Of a stretch of 64,000 bases of DNA, positions 24,070-33,510 are shown one piece after another. Position numbers and translations under genes: made by a program. Source of the DNA: Ureibacillus endophyticus (GTDB taxonomy: Bacteria > Bacillota > Bacilli > Bacillales_A > Planococcaceae); the NCBI RefSeq assembly GCF_003628435.1, contig NZ_RBZN01000005.1, forward strand, positions 1-64,000, given 5' to 3'. The notes beneath the pieces were generated by a model. It searched no databases. It saw only the letters and a list, made by a program, of their open reading frames with translations, and was not told where the DNA came from. Within the stretch, counting starts at the first letter, position 1, and every line of letters begins with the position of its first letter.

Positions 24070-25497
24070 TCAGTACTTAGCAATAATAGTTTTTACAACT
24101 TCATCAATCGAGTTTAGTGCAGGAGTAGATTGATTTTGCGTCATAATTGTAAATGCGTAGGTTTTCCCACTGTTTGCTTTTACATACCCTGCTAATGTAT
24201 AAACTCCCGAAATACTACCCGTTTTTGCAACTACATGATTTTTATAGGGTTCAGTCAGAAATCGTTTTCTTAAAGAACCACCTATTAAACGGTCCTTACT
24301 ACCTCCTACTGGTAAGCTATCGTAGAAAATTTTAAAACTTGGTTCATCTTTTACTTTTACTAGTAAGTGTGAAAGTTCATTAGCCGTAACTCTATTTTCA
24401 TGAGAAATGCCAGAACCATCTTCTAAATACCAACGCTCCATGTTAAGCCCCATGGCAGTACCATATGCATTAAGAGCCTTTACTCCGTAATCCGTTCTTC
24501 CTTTCCCATAGGTTTCTTTTCCTATTGTTTTCACTAAAATATCTGCAATACTGTTATTACTAAGTTTTAAAAATGGAACAATTAAGTTTTTTAATGGAAC
24601 TGAATGTTTAGCATAAATCAATTGTGCATCAATTGGTACCTTTCCCCTTTTTATTACATTTTGTGAAGTAAAGGTTATTCCCTTTTCCTCAAAAGTTTCT
24701 TTTATAGCATATAGTGTATTTATAGTTGGATCATATAAAGTGACCCAATCTTTAAATGGTTTTCCTAAAGGAATATTACCAGTGACGACAATTGTATCAG
24801 TTCGATATTGCCTTTCAATCTCGATGGTCGTTTCTTCACCTGCTACTACCGTTTTAGCTTGATTAATAAGATTCATTCCACTTAAACTTGGATCTGCTTG
24901 TATAATGGGCGCTTTTCCAATTGCAGAAGGTGTCACATGAATAATAATTGATCCAGCATCAAAATCATTATCCGGTGACATCGTTAACGCAGTTGTCCGC
25001 GCTGCATAATAATAGCTTTCATCTGAAGTTGCAACACCAGGCGTTAATTGTGAACCCGAAAAAACTGTGTCATCGCCATAAAGATTTCCTGTTACACTTT
25101 CAATTCCATAATGTTTTAATGCGTCTGCAAAGGCTTCGAAGTTGTGTTTTTGTAAGGTTGGATCCCCTTCACCTTTAATGTAAATATCCCCTTCTAACAT
25201 CTTACCTTTCATTTCTCCATCAATATAAAGTTTCGTGTGAAAACGATAATTTGAACCGAGAATATCTAAGGCTGCTGCTGCAGTAAGCAACTTTAATGTG
25301 GATGCAGGTTTCATCGCTACTTCTCCATTTTTTTCATATAGAATTTCACCAGTTACTACATCCCGAACTGAAACACTAATATCGCTATTGCCTAATTGAT
25401 TTTGAACAACAGGTTCCAAGTTTAATTTTGCAAGAGTAATGTTACTAGGTACGGTCAAAAGAAGTAATAAGCAAAGTATTATAATGCTCTTTTTCAT
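24070..25497 (-). CDS. D-alanyl-D-alanine carboxypeptidase/endopeptidase, S13 family, copy 2
   Basis: A 475-residue paralogue of the next gene downstream, with a signal peptide (MKKSIIILCLLLLLTVPSNI) and all catalytic motifs: S66-T-L-K69, SNNSIADIL and VAKTGSISGVY. The two proteins align end to end without large gaps, so they arose by tandem duplication. Divergence in the mature domain, and separate terminators, suggest different expression or substrate preference, for example vegetative versus sporulation use; this is not shown by the sequence. A GGAGG-type site stands before the ATG. The pair interrupts the nfo-yqfT adjacency known from B. subtilis. Confidence 0.92.
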   Translation of the reverse strand: MKKSIIILCLLLLLTVPSNITLAKLNLEPVVQNQLGNSDISVSVRDVVTGEILYEKNGEVAMKPASTLKLLTAAAALDILGSNYRFHTKLYIDGEMKGKMLEGDIYIKGEGDPTLQKHNFEAFADALKHYGIESVTGNLYGDDTVFSGSQLTPGVATSDESYYYAARTTALTMSPDNDFDAGSIIIHVTPSAIGKAPIIQADPSLSGMNLINQAKTVVAGEETTIEIERQYRTDTIVVTGNIPLGKPFKDWVTLYDPTINTLYAIKETFEEKGITFTSQNVIKRGKVPIDAQLIYAKHSVPLKNLIVPFLKLSNNSIADILVKTIGKETYGKGRTDYGVKALNAYGTAMGLNMERWYLEDGSGISHENRVTANELSHLLVKVKDEPSFKIFYDSLPVGGSKDRLIGGSLRKRFLTEPYKNHVVAKTGSISGVYTLAGYVKANSGKTYAFTIMTQNQSTPALNSIDEVVKTIIAKY

Positions 25498-25513
25498 CTA
25501 TACCTCCTACAAT

Positions 25514-25557
25514 AAAAAAATGCACTAAGCTTATTGTGCTCAGTGCATTTTTTATTA
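25514..25557 (-). terminator. terminator of the yqfQ-ispH-cshB-nfo strand
   Basis: On the minus strand, directly at the nfo stop codon, ATGCACTGAGC pairs with GCTTAGTGCAT (one mismatch), followed by TTTTTTTATT. Confidence 0.85.
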
Positions 25558-26442
25558 ATCATTTAAGCTTTCAATTTCTTCTGGTTTATAATTTCCAGTT
25601 CGTAGCATTTCGATTTCGTATTTATATGGTGCTTTTTTATTTTTTGCATCCGATCCAACCCATGGTGTTTCTAAAATTTTTGGTATATCTTTAAACACTT
25701 CGTGGTGAACAATATTGTGTAGAGCTTCAAATCCGATATGACCAAAGCCGATATTTTCATGTCGATCTTTTCCTGCCCCACAAACGTTTTTACTATCGTT
25801 TACGTGAACCACTTTTATTCGGTCTAATCCAATAATTTTATCGAATTGCTCTAATACACCATCAAAATCGTTCACAATATCATAGCCAGCATCGTGGGTA
25901 TGACATGTATCAAAACAAACAGAAAGACGTTCATTATGTGTAACACCGTCTATAATTTGAGCAAGTTCTTCAAAAGTTCTCCCTATTTCAGAGCCTTTTC
26001 CTGCCATCGTTTCTAAAGCAATTTGTACTGGGTGTTCTGTTGCTAACACTTCATTCAATCCTTCAATAATTTTGGCAATTCCTGCTTCCACTCCTGCGCC
26101 AACATGTGCACCTGGATGTAGAACGATTTGAGTTGCACCGATTGCGGCTGTACGTTCGATTTCTTTCTGTAAAAAATCTACACCTAATGCGAAAGTTTCT
26201 GGTTTTGTTGTATTTGCAATATTGATAATATAAGGTGCATGAACAACAATATTTGATAAGCCATTTTCTTTCATATGAGTAAGGCCAGCTTCTATGTTTA
26301 ATTCTTCTATTGGTTTACGGCGAGTGTTTTGAGGTGCACCAGTATAGATCATAAAAGTAGATGCACCGTAAGAAGCAGCTTCTTTACTTGATCCAAGAAG
26401 CATATCTTTCCCACTCATCGAAACGTGTGAACCAATCAACAT
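25555..26442 (-). CDS. nfo: deoxyribonuclease IV (endonuclease IV)
   Basis: A 295-residue AP endonuclease of the Nfo family, which cleaves DNA 5' to abasic sites. It is a TIM barrel with three metal ions; visible ligand blocks are [52 protein letters not shown] and VHVNDSK...[12 protein letters not shown] prefer the ATG at 26442: the AGGAGG site (26451-26456) is 8 bases from it but only 2 from the upstream ATG at 26448. It lies 15 bp after cshB, as in B. subtilis (yqfR-yqfS), so they are probably cotranscribed. Confidence 0.96.
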   Translation of the reverse strand: MLIGSHVSMSGKDMLLGSSKEAASYGASTFMIYTGAPQNTRRKPIEELNIEAGLTHMKENGLSNIVVHAPYIINIANTTKPETFALGVDFLQKEIERTAAIGATQIVLHPGAHVGAGVEAGIAKIIEGLNEVLATEHPVQIALETMAGKGSEIGRTFEELAQIIDGVTHNERLSVCFDTCHTHDAGYDIVNDFDGVLEQFDKIIGLDRIKVVHVNDSKNVCGAGKDRHENIGFGHIGFEALHNIVHHEVFKDIPKILETPWVGSDAKNKKAPYKYEIEMLRTGNYKPEEIESLND

Positions 26443-26457
26443 TCTCATTTCCTCCTA

Positions 26458-27756
26458 TTACTTCATACGATTACGTTTTTTACGTTCTTTCTTCTTAATT
26501 TTTTCCATTTCCCATTTCATTGCACGTTTATAGCCTGGTTTAACTTTTTTAGGTTTATGAACTCGGATTTTAGCGATTTTATCAATTTCATTTTCATGTT
26601 TTACTCGATTTTTACGCGCATGACGTTCTTTTAGTTCAATCCATTCACCTTTTTTTACATCTTTTTGTTCAAAAGGAATGCCCATTTTTTCAATACGAAC
26701 AATTGCATCTTCGTCTTCTGGTTCAAATAATGTTATTGCTACACCTTTATTTCCTGCACGGGCAGTACGTCCTACACGGTGAACGAAAAATTCCAGGTCT
26801 TCTGGTATTTCATAGTTAATGACATGAGAAATTCCTTGAATATCAATTCCACGTGCAGCTAAATCTGTCGCAACAATATATTGGAATTCTAAATCACGAA
26901 TTTGTTTCATCATTTTTTTACGATCACGTGGGCTTAAGTCGCCATGAATTTGTCCTGCACGAATACCTTGTTCTGCTAAATATGCTGCAACAGACTCTGC
27001 ATTTTTTCTCGTGTTACAGAAAATAACAGCTAAGTATGGATTAATCCCTTCAATTACATCAAGTAATCGTTTATTACGTGATTTTGAACGTACTGGTACT
27101 AATACAAACTCAATGTTTTCTGCTACAGGTCGTTTATCGTTCATTTGAATATGGATTGGTGATTCCATATATTTTTTTAAGAATGGTTGTAATTTAACTG
27201 GAATTGTTGCCGAGAACACGTACATTTCTAATGTTTCTGGCATAACCGATGCAAATCCATCAATATCTTCAATAAATCCCATATCAAAAGCTAAATCAGC
27301 TTCATCAACTACTAAAATGGAAGCAGTGTGAACTAATAATGCGCCTTCTTTCACTAAATCACGAATTCGTCCTGGCGTACCAACTACAATTTGTGGTTGC
27401 GTTTTTAACTTGTCAATTGCACGTTGTTTATCTGTACCACCAATAAATAATTTAGCTTGAATAGAAGTTTCTTCAATAAGTTGATTTAACGCATCAAAAA
27501 TTTGTTGCGCTAATTCACGAGTTGGTGACGTGATTACTGCTTGCACTTCTTGTTTTTCTTCTACGATTCTTTGCACAATTGGTAATAAAAAACTATGTGT
27601 TTTTCCTGTGCCCGTATGTGCTTGTCCAATCGCACTTTTACCCTTCAAAATTAATGGAATCATTTCCTTTTGAATTGGTGTTGGTTCTATAAAGCCAAGT
27701 TTCTCAATTGCTTCTCTCAAAAATGGCTTAAAATCATAATCCGAATACTTCGACAT
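26458..27756 (-). CDS. cshB: DEAD-box RNA helicase CshB
   Basis: A 432-residue ATP-dependent RNA helicase. The Q motif FIEPTPIQ, motif I AHTGTGKT (48-55), Ia PTRELAQQI, Ib TPGRI, motif II DEAD (151-154), motif III SAT, and motifs IV-VI (FCNTRKN, ATDLAARGID, HRVGRTAR) are all present in order. The C-terminus is strongly basic (KPKKVKPGYKRAMKWEM and a Lys/Arg-rich tail), typical of CshB (YqfR), which helps unwind RNA in the cold and works with cold-shock proteins. Gene order ispH, yqfQ, cshB, nfo is as in B. subtilis apart from the yqfQ/ispH order. Confidence 0.95.
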   Translation of the reverse strand: MSKYSDYDFKPFLREAIEKLGFIEPTPIQKEMIPLILKGKSAIGQAHTGTGKTHSFLLPIVQRIVEEKQEVQAVITSPTRELAQQIFDALNQLIEETSIQAKLFIGGTDKQRAIDKLKTQPQIVVGTPGRIRDLVKEGALLVHTASILVVDEADLAFDMGFIEDIDGFASVMPETLEMYVFSATIPVKLQPFLKKYMESPIHIQMNDKRPVAENIEFVLVPVRSKSRNKRLLDVIEGINPYLAVIFCNTRKNAESVAAYLAEQGIRAGQIHGDLSPRDRKKMMKQIRDLEFQYIVATDLAARGIDIQGISHVINYEIPEDLEFFVHRVGRTARAGNKGVAITLFEPEDEDAIVRIEKMGIPFEQKDVKKGEWIELKERHARKNRVKHENEIDKIAKIRVHKPKKVKPGYKRAMKWEMEKIKKKERKKRNRMK

Positions 27757-27909
27757 TTTTCGTACCTCCTAATATGTTTCATATTGTACCATTATGGAAA
27801 TATAAAGCACAACAAAACACCTGTATAACTCCACCTATATCAAGGGTTTTAGAAAATTCACAAAACGATGCATTTACAATTTAAAAATTTTTATTTAACC
27901 CAACAAAGT

Positions 27910-27938
27910 AAAAAACCAGGATAAAATCTATCCTGGTC
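27910..27938 (-). terminator. terminator of ispH
   Basis: On the minus strand CCAGGATA pairs with TATCCTGG, followed by TTTTTTAC, just past the ispH stop. Confidence 0.88.
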
Positions 27939-27950
27939 GTTTAACAGTTT

Positions 27951-28922
27951 TTAGTTTGGTAATATTTTTTCAACAGGTTTTGGCTCTTTAATTTTTGGTA
28001 AAATCTTATCTAATGTAACGGTACGATTAATTTCATGGGTAGCAGGATCTTCAGGATTAAATTTTTCTAAAAACGTAATGACTTCCTTCACAATTGGTGT
28101 TGGCGTAGAAGCACCAGCCGTAACAGCAATTGTATTTATTCCTTTTAACCATTCAATTTTCAGCTCGGAAATATCAGCAATTCGATATGATGGCGTACCT
28201 GCAATCTCCTCTGATACTTGTGTTAATCGATTTGAATTGTTAGAGCGTGGGTCGCCTACTACAATCAATAAATCCGCTTTACCAGCTTGTTCGGCAACGG
28301 CTTCTTGACGTACTTGTGTTGCTTGGCAGATTTCTTCATGAACTTCAATGTGTGTGAATTTCTCTTTTAGCATATCCATTAGATGTTTTACATCCCATTG
28401 ACTCATCGTTGTTTGATTTGTAACTAATAATTTATCATTCTTTAAATCTAGCTTATTAACGTCATCTGCATTTTGAACTAAGTGAACATGGTCAGGTGCA
28501 ACTCCGATAGCTCCTTCAGGTTCAGGATGCCCTTTTTTACCAATGTAGATAATATCATAGCCTTTTGCAGACTTTTCACTAATCAAGTCGTGGGTTACCG
28601 TTACGTCAGGACAAGTTGCGTCAATTGCAACAAGACCTTTCTTTTTAGCAATTTCTCGAATTTCTGGAGAAACACCGTGAGCCGTAAAAATAACCGTCCC
28701 CTGTTCAACTTGTTCAATAATTTCTCTGCGATTCTCACCATCTAATGTAATAATACCTTCTTTTTCAAAAGCATCGGTTACATGTTTATTATGAACGATC
28801 ATACCTAATATATAGATTGGTCTTGGTAATGTTTTATCTAATGAGGCATTCCGTGCAATGACCATGGCATCGACAACACCATAGCAGTAGCCTCGTGGAT
28901 TTATTTTAATGACTTGCATCAT
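27951..28922 (-). CDS. ispH: 4-hydroxy-3-methylbut-2-enyl diphosphate reductase
   Basis: A 323-residue [4Fe-4S] enzyme (LytB) that makes IPP and DMAPP from HMBPP, completing the MEP pathway begun by ispG in this window. The three cluster cysteines are in [11 protein letters not shown] (Cys13), IDATCPDVT (about 100) and EEICQATQ (about 198); HGV and [10 protein letters not shown] substrate blocks are also present. Of the tandem ATGs at 28922 and 28919 either is acceptable with the GGAG at 28928-28931. The protein is slightly longer than E. coli IspH at the C-terminus (an [13 protein letters not shown] extension), as in other Bacillales. It is ended by its own terminator. Confidence 0.96.
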   Translation of the reverse strand: MMQVIKINPRGYCYGVVDAMVIARNASLDKTLPRPIYILGMIVHNKHVTDAFEKEGIITLDGENRREIIEQVEQGTVIFTAHGVSPEIREIAKKKGLVAIDATCPDVTVTHDLISEKSAKGYDIIYIGKKGHPEPEGAIGVAPDHVHLVQNADDVNKLDLKNDKLLVTNQTTMSQWDVKHLMDMLKEKFTHIEVHEEICQATQVRQEAVAEQAGKADLLIVVGDPRSNNSNRLTQVSEEIAGTPSYRIADISELKIEWLKGINTIAVTAGASTPTPIVKEVITFLEKFNPEDPATHEINRTVTLDKILPKIKEPKPVEKILPN

Positions 28923-28997
28923 GCCAACTCCTTTTGTTGTTACATAGACATATTATAACGGAGTGACACGTTTAATACAAAACATCATTCTACTTTT

Positions 28998-29621
28998 CTA
29001 ATCAAAATGGTAAGGAGGTTGGAATATTCGTGGCATGGATGGTTGGGAAGTGATTGGCTTTGGTTTTGGCCTTGATTTTGACCTAGGTTTTTGTTCTATT
29101 TGTTCAGCACGTTGTTCAGAACGCACCCTTCTAGCAGATTTTTCTCGTCTTCTTTTTGGTCTTTCAGGTTCAACGATTGGTTCATCTTCGAATTCTTCAT
29201 CATAATATTCATCATCTAGTTCATCATCAACAAATTCTTGTTCCTCATTTTTGGGTGAAGATTGAAATCCTTTGTATAATTTCCACAAAGCCGGTAAATT
29301 TTGAAGCATCGGTGTAGCTTGTTGTATTAGAGGTTGAAAGCTTTGTGCTGTAGCTAACCATTTATTCGCTGTATTCATAAATGAGTCCAATTTCGGAGTT
29401 TGGGTAGGTGCTTGCTGTAGTCCTTGTTGTAATGCTTGCTGAAAACCAGGTTGAGGTCTAGGTTGAAATCCTGGTGGCGGCATCATTCCTGGTTGAAAAG
29501 CTCCTGGTGGTCGATACCCAAAGTTTGGCATCGGACCACGTGGCATAGGTCCTGGTACGTTTCTAGGGAATGGAGGGAAATTTTGACCACGCGGTATATT
29601 ATTAAAACTGGATGGACGCAT
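28998..29621 (-). CDS. yqfQ: YqfQ-like protein (VrrA family), low complexity
   Basis: A 207-residue protein in three parts. Residues 1-60 are rich in Pro, Gly and Phe (PPFPRNVPGPMPRGP and similar). Residues about 65-120 hold the conserved helical segment (MNTANKWLATAQSFQPLIQQ, then QNLPALWKLYKGF) by which I recognise the YqfQ family. The C-terminal 85 residues are highly charged, first acidic, then basic with Arg/Lys/Pro. The Pro/Gln-rich part is length-variable in this family; B. anthracis VrrA, a known repeat-variable locus, belongs here as far as I recall. Sporulation-related or coat location has been suggested for relatives; no catalytic motif is present. Confidence 0.7.
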   Translation of the reverse strand: MRPSSFNNIPRGQNFPPFPRNVPGPMPRGPMPNFGYRPPGAFQPGMMPPPGFQPRPQPGFQQALQQGLQQAPTQTPKLDSFMNTANKWLATAQSFQPLIQQATPMLQNLPALWKLYKGFQSSPKNEEQEFVDDELDDEYYDEEFEDEPIVEPERPKRRREKSARRVRSEQRAEQIEQKPRSKSRPKPKPITSQPSMPRIFQPPYHFD

Positions 29622-29741
29622 ACTAATCTCCTTTCTTGCAACTTAAACGTAGGTTGTTCTAAAATCTATCATATGCAAATAGGCTAATAAATGTACGAAT
29701 CGTTCTGCGCAACTTATTATGAAGAATTTGTTTCTAAAAAA

Positions 29742-29772
29742 TAAAAAATACACCCGCTTTATACAGGTGTAA
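29742..29772 (-). terminator. terminator of dctR
   Basis: On the minus strand ACACCTG pairs with CGGGTGT (one G-U), followed by ATTTTTTATTTT. Confidence 0.75.
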
Positions 29773-29788
29773 ATGTTAGAAAACATAT

Positions 29789-30481
29789 TTAAACAAAATA
29801 ATGATTTATTGGACGTCCAACACCGCCATAATGAACATCAACTTTAATAAAATTCTGTTTTTCAAGGAAATCTAAATATCTTCTTGCAGTTACCCGCGCA
29901 ACGCCAATTGCAGCCGCAACATCATCGGCAGATGCTCCTTCTTTTGAATCTTTGATATAAGTTAAAACTTTATTTAGTGTAGAACGGTTAAAACCCTTTG
30001 GTAATTCCATTCTTATATTTATATCATTTTCGTTGTTTTCTTCTACTTCACGATAAGGATGAATCATCTCATCTAATTCTTTTTGAGTTACATCCTGTGC
30101 ACCATTTGCTAGTCGTTTAAAATTTTTATAGTTTAAAAGTGTCTGTTGCATTCTTTCAAAAGTGAAAGGCTTCATTATGTAATCATACACACCTAAATGT
30201 AAAATCTGATGAATTGTTTGCATATCATTAGCTGCAGTTACTGTGATGACATCGACAGGTAAGTTATTTGTTCGTATTTTACGTAGAGTTACTAATCCAT
30301 CTTGTTCCGGCATAAAAATATCCATTATGACTAGATCTGGTTTTAACTCAATAATTTTGTTATATCCATCAACGCCATTATTACCCATTGCAATCACTTG
30401 AAAATCTTCAACTCGTTCAATAAACTGTCGATTCACTTCTCTCACCATAGGATCGTCTTCAACTAATAAAACTTTTATCAT
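29789..30481 (-). CDS. dctR: response regulator DctR
   Basis: A 230-residue two-component response regulator of the CitB/DcuR group. The receiver domain has the acidic pocket Glu8-Asp9-Asp10 (LLVEDD), phospho-acceptor Asp54 (VIMDIFMP), the conserved Thr/Ala of TVTAAND and Lys in IMKPF. The C-terminus (about residues 180-230) carries a winged/HTH element (ASADDVAAAIGVARVTARRY). It should activate the dicarboxylate transporter gene dctP in response to DctS. It follows dctS with 15 bp between. The same set, in the order dctB-dctS-dctR-dctP, is known in B. subtilis (ydbEFGH), but there at another locus. Confidence 0.92.
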   Translation of the reverse strand: MIKVLLVEDDPMVREVNRQFIERVEDFQVIAMGNNGVDGYNKIIELKPDLVIMDIFMPEQDGLVTLRKIRTNNLPVDVITVTAANDMQTIHQILHLGVYDYIMKPFTFERMQQTLLNYKNFKRLANGAQDVTQKELDEMIHPYREVEENNENDINIRMELPKGFNRSTLNKVLTYIKDSKEGASADDVAAAIGVARVTARRYLDFLEKQNFIKVDVHYGGVGRPINHYFV

Positions 30482-30496
30482 GACGTCCCCTCCTCT

Positions 30497-32095
30497 CTAT
30501 AATTCAAATGTAATTAAAAATGTTGTCCCCTTGTTTAATTCACTAATGACTTCTATTGTTCCGTTCCCTTTATTTACAATTTCATTTACTAAGAATAAAC
30601 CAATTCCTCGATTTTCTTTCGATTTTGTTGAGAACCATTTCTCAAATATTTTTTCTTTTACATCATCAGACATTCCTGTACCATTATCACTTACTAAAAT
30701 CGCTAATACCCCATCGTTATCATCGATAGAGATAGTTATTTCCTTATCCTCTTTATCAACCTGAACTAAGGAATCGAAGGCATTCTCTATAAGATTCCCA
30801 AAAAGTATAACAAAATCGTGGTGGTCTAGTTTTTCTGGGAACTTAGTAAATCTGCTTTCTTTATCGATATTTACCGTTATCCCTAGTTCTTTCCCTCTAC
30901 TAATTTTACTTAATAATAATCCCGAAATATTTTCGTTATAAATTCGTTCATTTAAAAATTTTGTAACGTTATCATGTTCCTCTTTTACTTGGGATAGGTA
31001 TTCTAATGCTTGTTTTGTATGTCCAAGATGAAGTAATCCTGCAATGGTATGTAGTTTGTTCTTGTATTCATGTGTTTGAACTCGCAAAGCTTGTACAAAT
31101 GCTTTTACACCCGTTAATTCCTCGGCAAGTTGTTTAACTGTAGTTAAATCCTTGAAAACAGCTACTGCTCCCACTTTCTCACCATTTACTAGAATCGGAA
31201 CACGATTACTTAAAATGCTGTGTTCATTAACGAGGATTTCTTGGTCAAAAACAGGTTTTCCTGAAAAGAAGATTTCAGGTAATCTTGTATCTGGTAAAAC
31301 CTCATAAATATTTCTACCAATCTTTTCAGACGGATTTCCAGATACACCTAAAATTTCGCTCGCTTTTTGATTAAAAACGGTAATAATTAAATCTTTATCA
31401 ACTGCAATAATACCATCATGCATTGCATTGAAGGTTTCTGATCTTTCTACATAAAGTCTCGAGATTTCTTCTGGTTCTAGGCCAAACATTTGTTTTTTTA
31501 TATGTCTACCTAACGTCAGGGCTCCCCAAATACTAAATACAATCGTCAATGCAATTGTAATTAATAGTTCCTTTTGAAATTGCAAAATAAATTTTGTAAA
31601 AGATGGTAATTTAAACCCTACTAATGCGACACCAATTTGAACATTCTTTTCATCCATTATTGGTACAAAAGCCCGTATTGTTGTTCCTTTATCCCCTTTA
31701 GCTTTTGATATGTAATAATGTTCTGCAAATGCAGCATCCAAATCAGATGATTTGCTTATTTTTCCTATTTCCTTTTTGGATGGATGTGAAAATTTTTTCC
31801 GTTCCATATTCATTATAACAATGTAATCTGCTCGATTAATAAAACGTATTTCTTCAACGATTTCATTAATTTTTGTTGATCCAATTGTAAAGTCGTCATT
31901 TCCTAAACCACTCCTCACTTCTGGTAAGTTAGCAACTGTACGAGCAACTAACATTGCTTCATAACCTATATTTTCCTCTTGTTTTTTTAATACACTGCCA
32001 ATAACAAATGTTCCAGCTATTATAAAGGATAAGGCAATAATGAAAAACGTTAACAACATAATTTTCCCATTCATAGATAATTTTCGTTTGTACAT
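30497..32095 (-). CDS. dctS: C4-dicarboxylate sensor histidine kinase DctS
   Basis: A 532-residue membrane histidine kinase of the CitA/DcuS type. An N-terminal membrane helix (about 11-33) precedes an extracytoplasmic PAS-like (sCache) sensor domain (about 35-170), followed by a second helix (about 172-195) and a cytoplasmic PAS domain (about 215-325). The phospho-acceptor His is in QTHEYKNKLHTIAGLL (about residue 345), and the ATPase domain has N box NLIENAFDSL, G1 DNGTGM and G2 NRGIGLFLV. It senses extracellular C4-dicarboxylates, in B. subtilis together with the binding protein DctB, whose gene starts 81 bp away in the opposite direction. Confidence 0.93.
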   Translation of the reverse strand: MYKRKLSMNGKIMLLTFFIIALSFIIAGTFVIGSVLKKQEENIGYEAMLVARTVANLPEVRSGLGNDDFTIGSTKINEIVEEIRFINRADYIVIMNMERKKFSHPSKKEIGKISKSSDLDAAFAEHYYISKAKGDKGTTIRAFVPIMDEKNVQIGVALVGFKLPSFTKFILQFQKELLITIALTIVFSIWGALTLGRHIKKQMFGLEPEEISRLYVERSETFNAMHDGIIAVDKDLIITVFNQKASEILGVSGNPSEKIGRNIYEVLPDTRLPEIFFSGKPVFDQEILVNEHSILSNRVPILVNGEKVGAVAVFKDLTTVKQLAEELTGVKAFVQALRVQTHEYKNKLHTIAGLLHLGHTKQALEYLSQVKEEHDNVTKFLNERIYNENISGLLLSKISRGKELGITVNIDKESRFTKFPEKLDHHDFVILFGNLIENAFDSLVQVDKEDKEITISIDDNDGVLAILVSDNGTGMSDDVKEKIFEKWFSTKSKENRGIGLFLVNEIVNKGNGTIEVISELNKGTTFLITFEL

Positions 32096-32176
32096 GTAAC
32101 CCCTCCTTTATAAAATCTGTGTCTATTATCATTTTTTGTTTATAATAAAAAATAAAAATAAAATGGTGAATATGTT

Positions 32177-33235
32177 ATGAAATATTTTTTATCTGGTTCC
32201 GTTATTATCATCCTAATATTAATCGCATTATTTGGATATCGTCAAAATATTTTCTCATATAATACTTTACCCTATGATGACGAACAGCATGGTTTAGATG
32301 ACCAAATTATTATTAACTTTAGTCATGTTGTGGCAGAAAATACGCCAAAAGGGATGGCTGCTGAAAAATTTGCTCAGTTGGTTGAAGAAAAGAGCGAAGG
32401 CCGTGTAATTGTTAAAATTTATCCAAACGGAATGCTTTACAATGATGAAACGGAAATCGAAGCCCTTCGAGAAAATGAAATTCAAATGATTGCCCCAACT
32501 TTCTCTAAAATGACCGATTTACTACCTAATTGGCAAGTTCTTGATTTACCTTTTATTATTGATAATAATGAAGAATTAAAAACTGTCTTAACCGGTCCAT
32601 TAAGCAAAAAATTATTACAAGAACTAAACAGCATTAATATTAAAGGTCTGACATTTTGGAATAATGGTTTTAAACAAATTGCTTCGACTTCCCCAATTTT
32701 CAAAGTTGAGGATTTTTATGAAAAAAGAGTTCGTATGATGCCGAGTAATATTTTGAAACAGCAATTTCTACTTCTAGGAGCAGAACCAATTCCAACTTCC
32801 TTTGGTAATGTTTATTATGATCTACAAAACAAGCAAGTTGATGCCCAAGAAAATACAATCTCAAATATTTATTCAAAACGTTTTTATACGATGGAAAACC
32901 ATATTACCCTCTCAAATCATGGAATACTTTGCTATGCTGTAATGATGAATGAAGATTTTTGGAATAATTTAGATGAAGATATTAAAGCGATTATTCTACA
33001 GTCTTTAGAAGAAATTCAAGATTGGCAATTTGAGCAAGCTCAACAGATGAATGAAAAAGAATTAAACAGTTTAATGCAAATGAAGGATGTTAAAATTTAC
33101 AAATTACAAGATTCAGATAGAAAGCAATGGAAAGCGAAGATTCAACCAATATACGAAGTTTATAGAAAACAGTATAATGAAAACTATTTAAATGAATTTT
33201 TAGAGGAACTAAAAAAAGAACAAATTATCAAATAA
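32177..33235 (+). CDS. dctB: TRAP-type C4-dicarboxylate binding protein DctB
   Basis: A 352-residue DctP/TRAP-family solute-binding protein with an N-terminal hydrophobic segment (FLSGSVIIILILIALFGY) that anchors or exports it. The mature part has the TRAP signatures FSHVVAENTPKGMAAEKFAQ, RVIVKIYPNGMLYND, and the substrate Arg in KRVRMMPSN, with GAEPIPTSFGNVYYDLQNKQVD as the dimer/ligand block. No TRAP permease genes follow. In B. subtilis DctB acts as a co-sensor with DctS and is not a transport component, and the same is expected here. A terminator separates it from dctP. Confidence 0.9.
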   Translation: MKYFLSGSVIIILILIALFGYRQNIFSYNTLPYDDEQHGLDDQIIINFSHVVAENTPKGMAAEKFAQLVEEKSEGRVIVKIYPNGMLYNDETEIEALRENEIQMIAPTFSKMTDLLPNWQVLDLPFIIDNNEELKTVLTGPLSKKLLQELNSINIKGLTFWNNGFKQIASTSPIFKVEDFYEKRVRMMPSNILKQQFLLLGAEPIPTSFGNVYYDLQNKQVDAQENTISNIYSKRFYTMENHITLSNHGILCYAVMMNEDFWNNLDEDIKAIILQSLEEIQDWQFEQAQQMNEKELNSLMQMKDVKIYKLQDSDRKQWKAKIQPIYEVYRKQYNENYLNEFLEELKKEQIIK

Positions 33236-33249
33236 TGAACAAAACGAAC

Positions 33250-33287
33250 AAAAAAGAGTTATCTATGAAAATAGGTAGCTCTTTTTA
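33250..33287 (+). terminator. terminator of dctB
   Basis: AAAAAGAGTTATCTAT pairs with ATAGGTAGCTCTTTTT (two mismatches) around GAAA, ending in a T run. Confidence 0.8.
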
Positions 33288-33458
33288 ATTTTGTACTACA
33301 ACAACTTAACCTAATAATAGAACAGTAATATAACAGGTTAAACGTTGGTATTATTGGATTTTCAATATAAATCACAAGAAAATGAACAAAATGAACGATA
33401 TATTCTTTAAAAACTAAACAGCAATTTCAGAAAATTTTCCGTTATGATAGTTTTCAAG

Positions 33459-33472
33459 TGAAAGCGATATCA
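33459..33472. promoter_or_regulatory. cre site upstream of dctP
   Basis: TGAAAGCGATATCA fits the CcpA catabolite-response consensus TGWAANCGNTNWCA at every position. It is 39 bp before the dctP start and just downstream of a possible -10 (TATGAT, 33443-33448), a place where CcpA would block transcription. Dicarboxylate uptake should thus be repressed when glucose is present. Confidence 0.8.
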
Positions 33473-33510
33473 TAAATTGCTTACTTTAAATAAATGGAGG
33501 ATGTGAGAAT

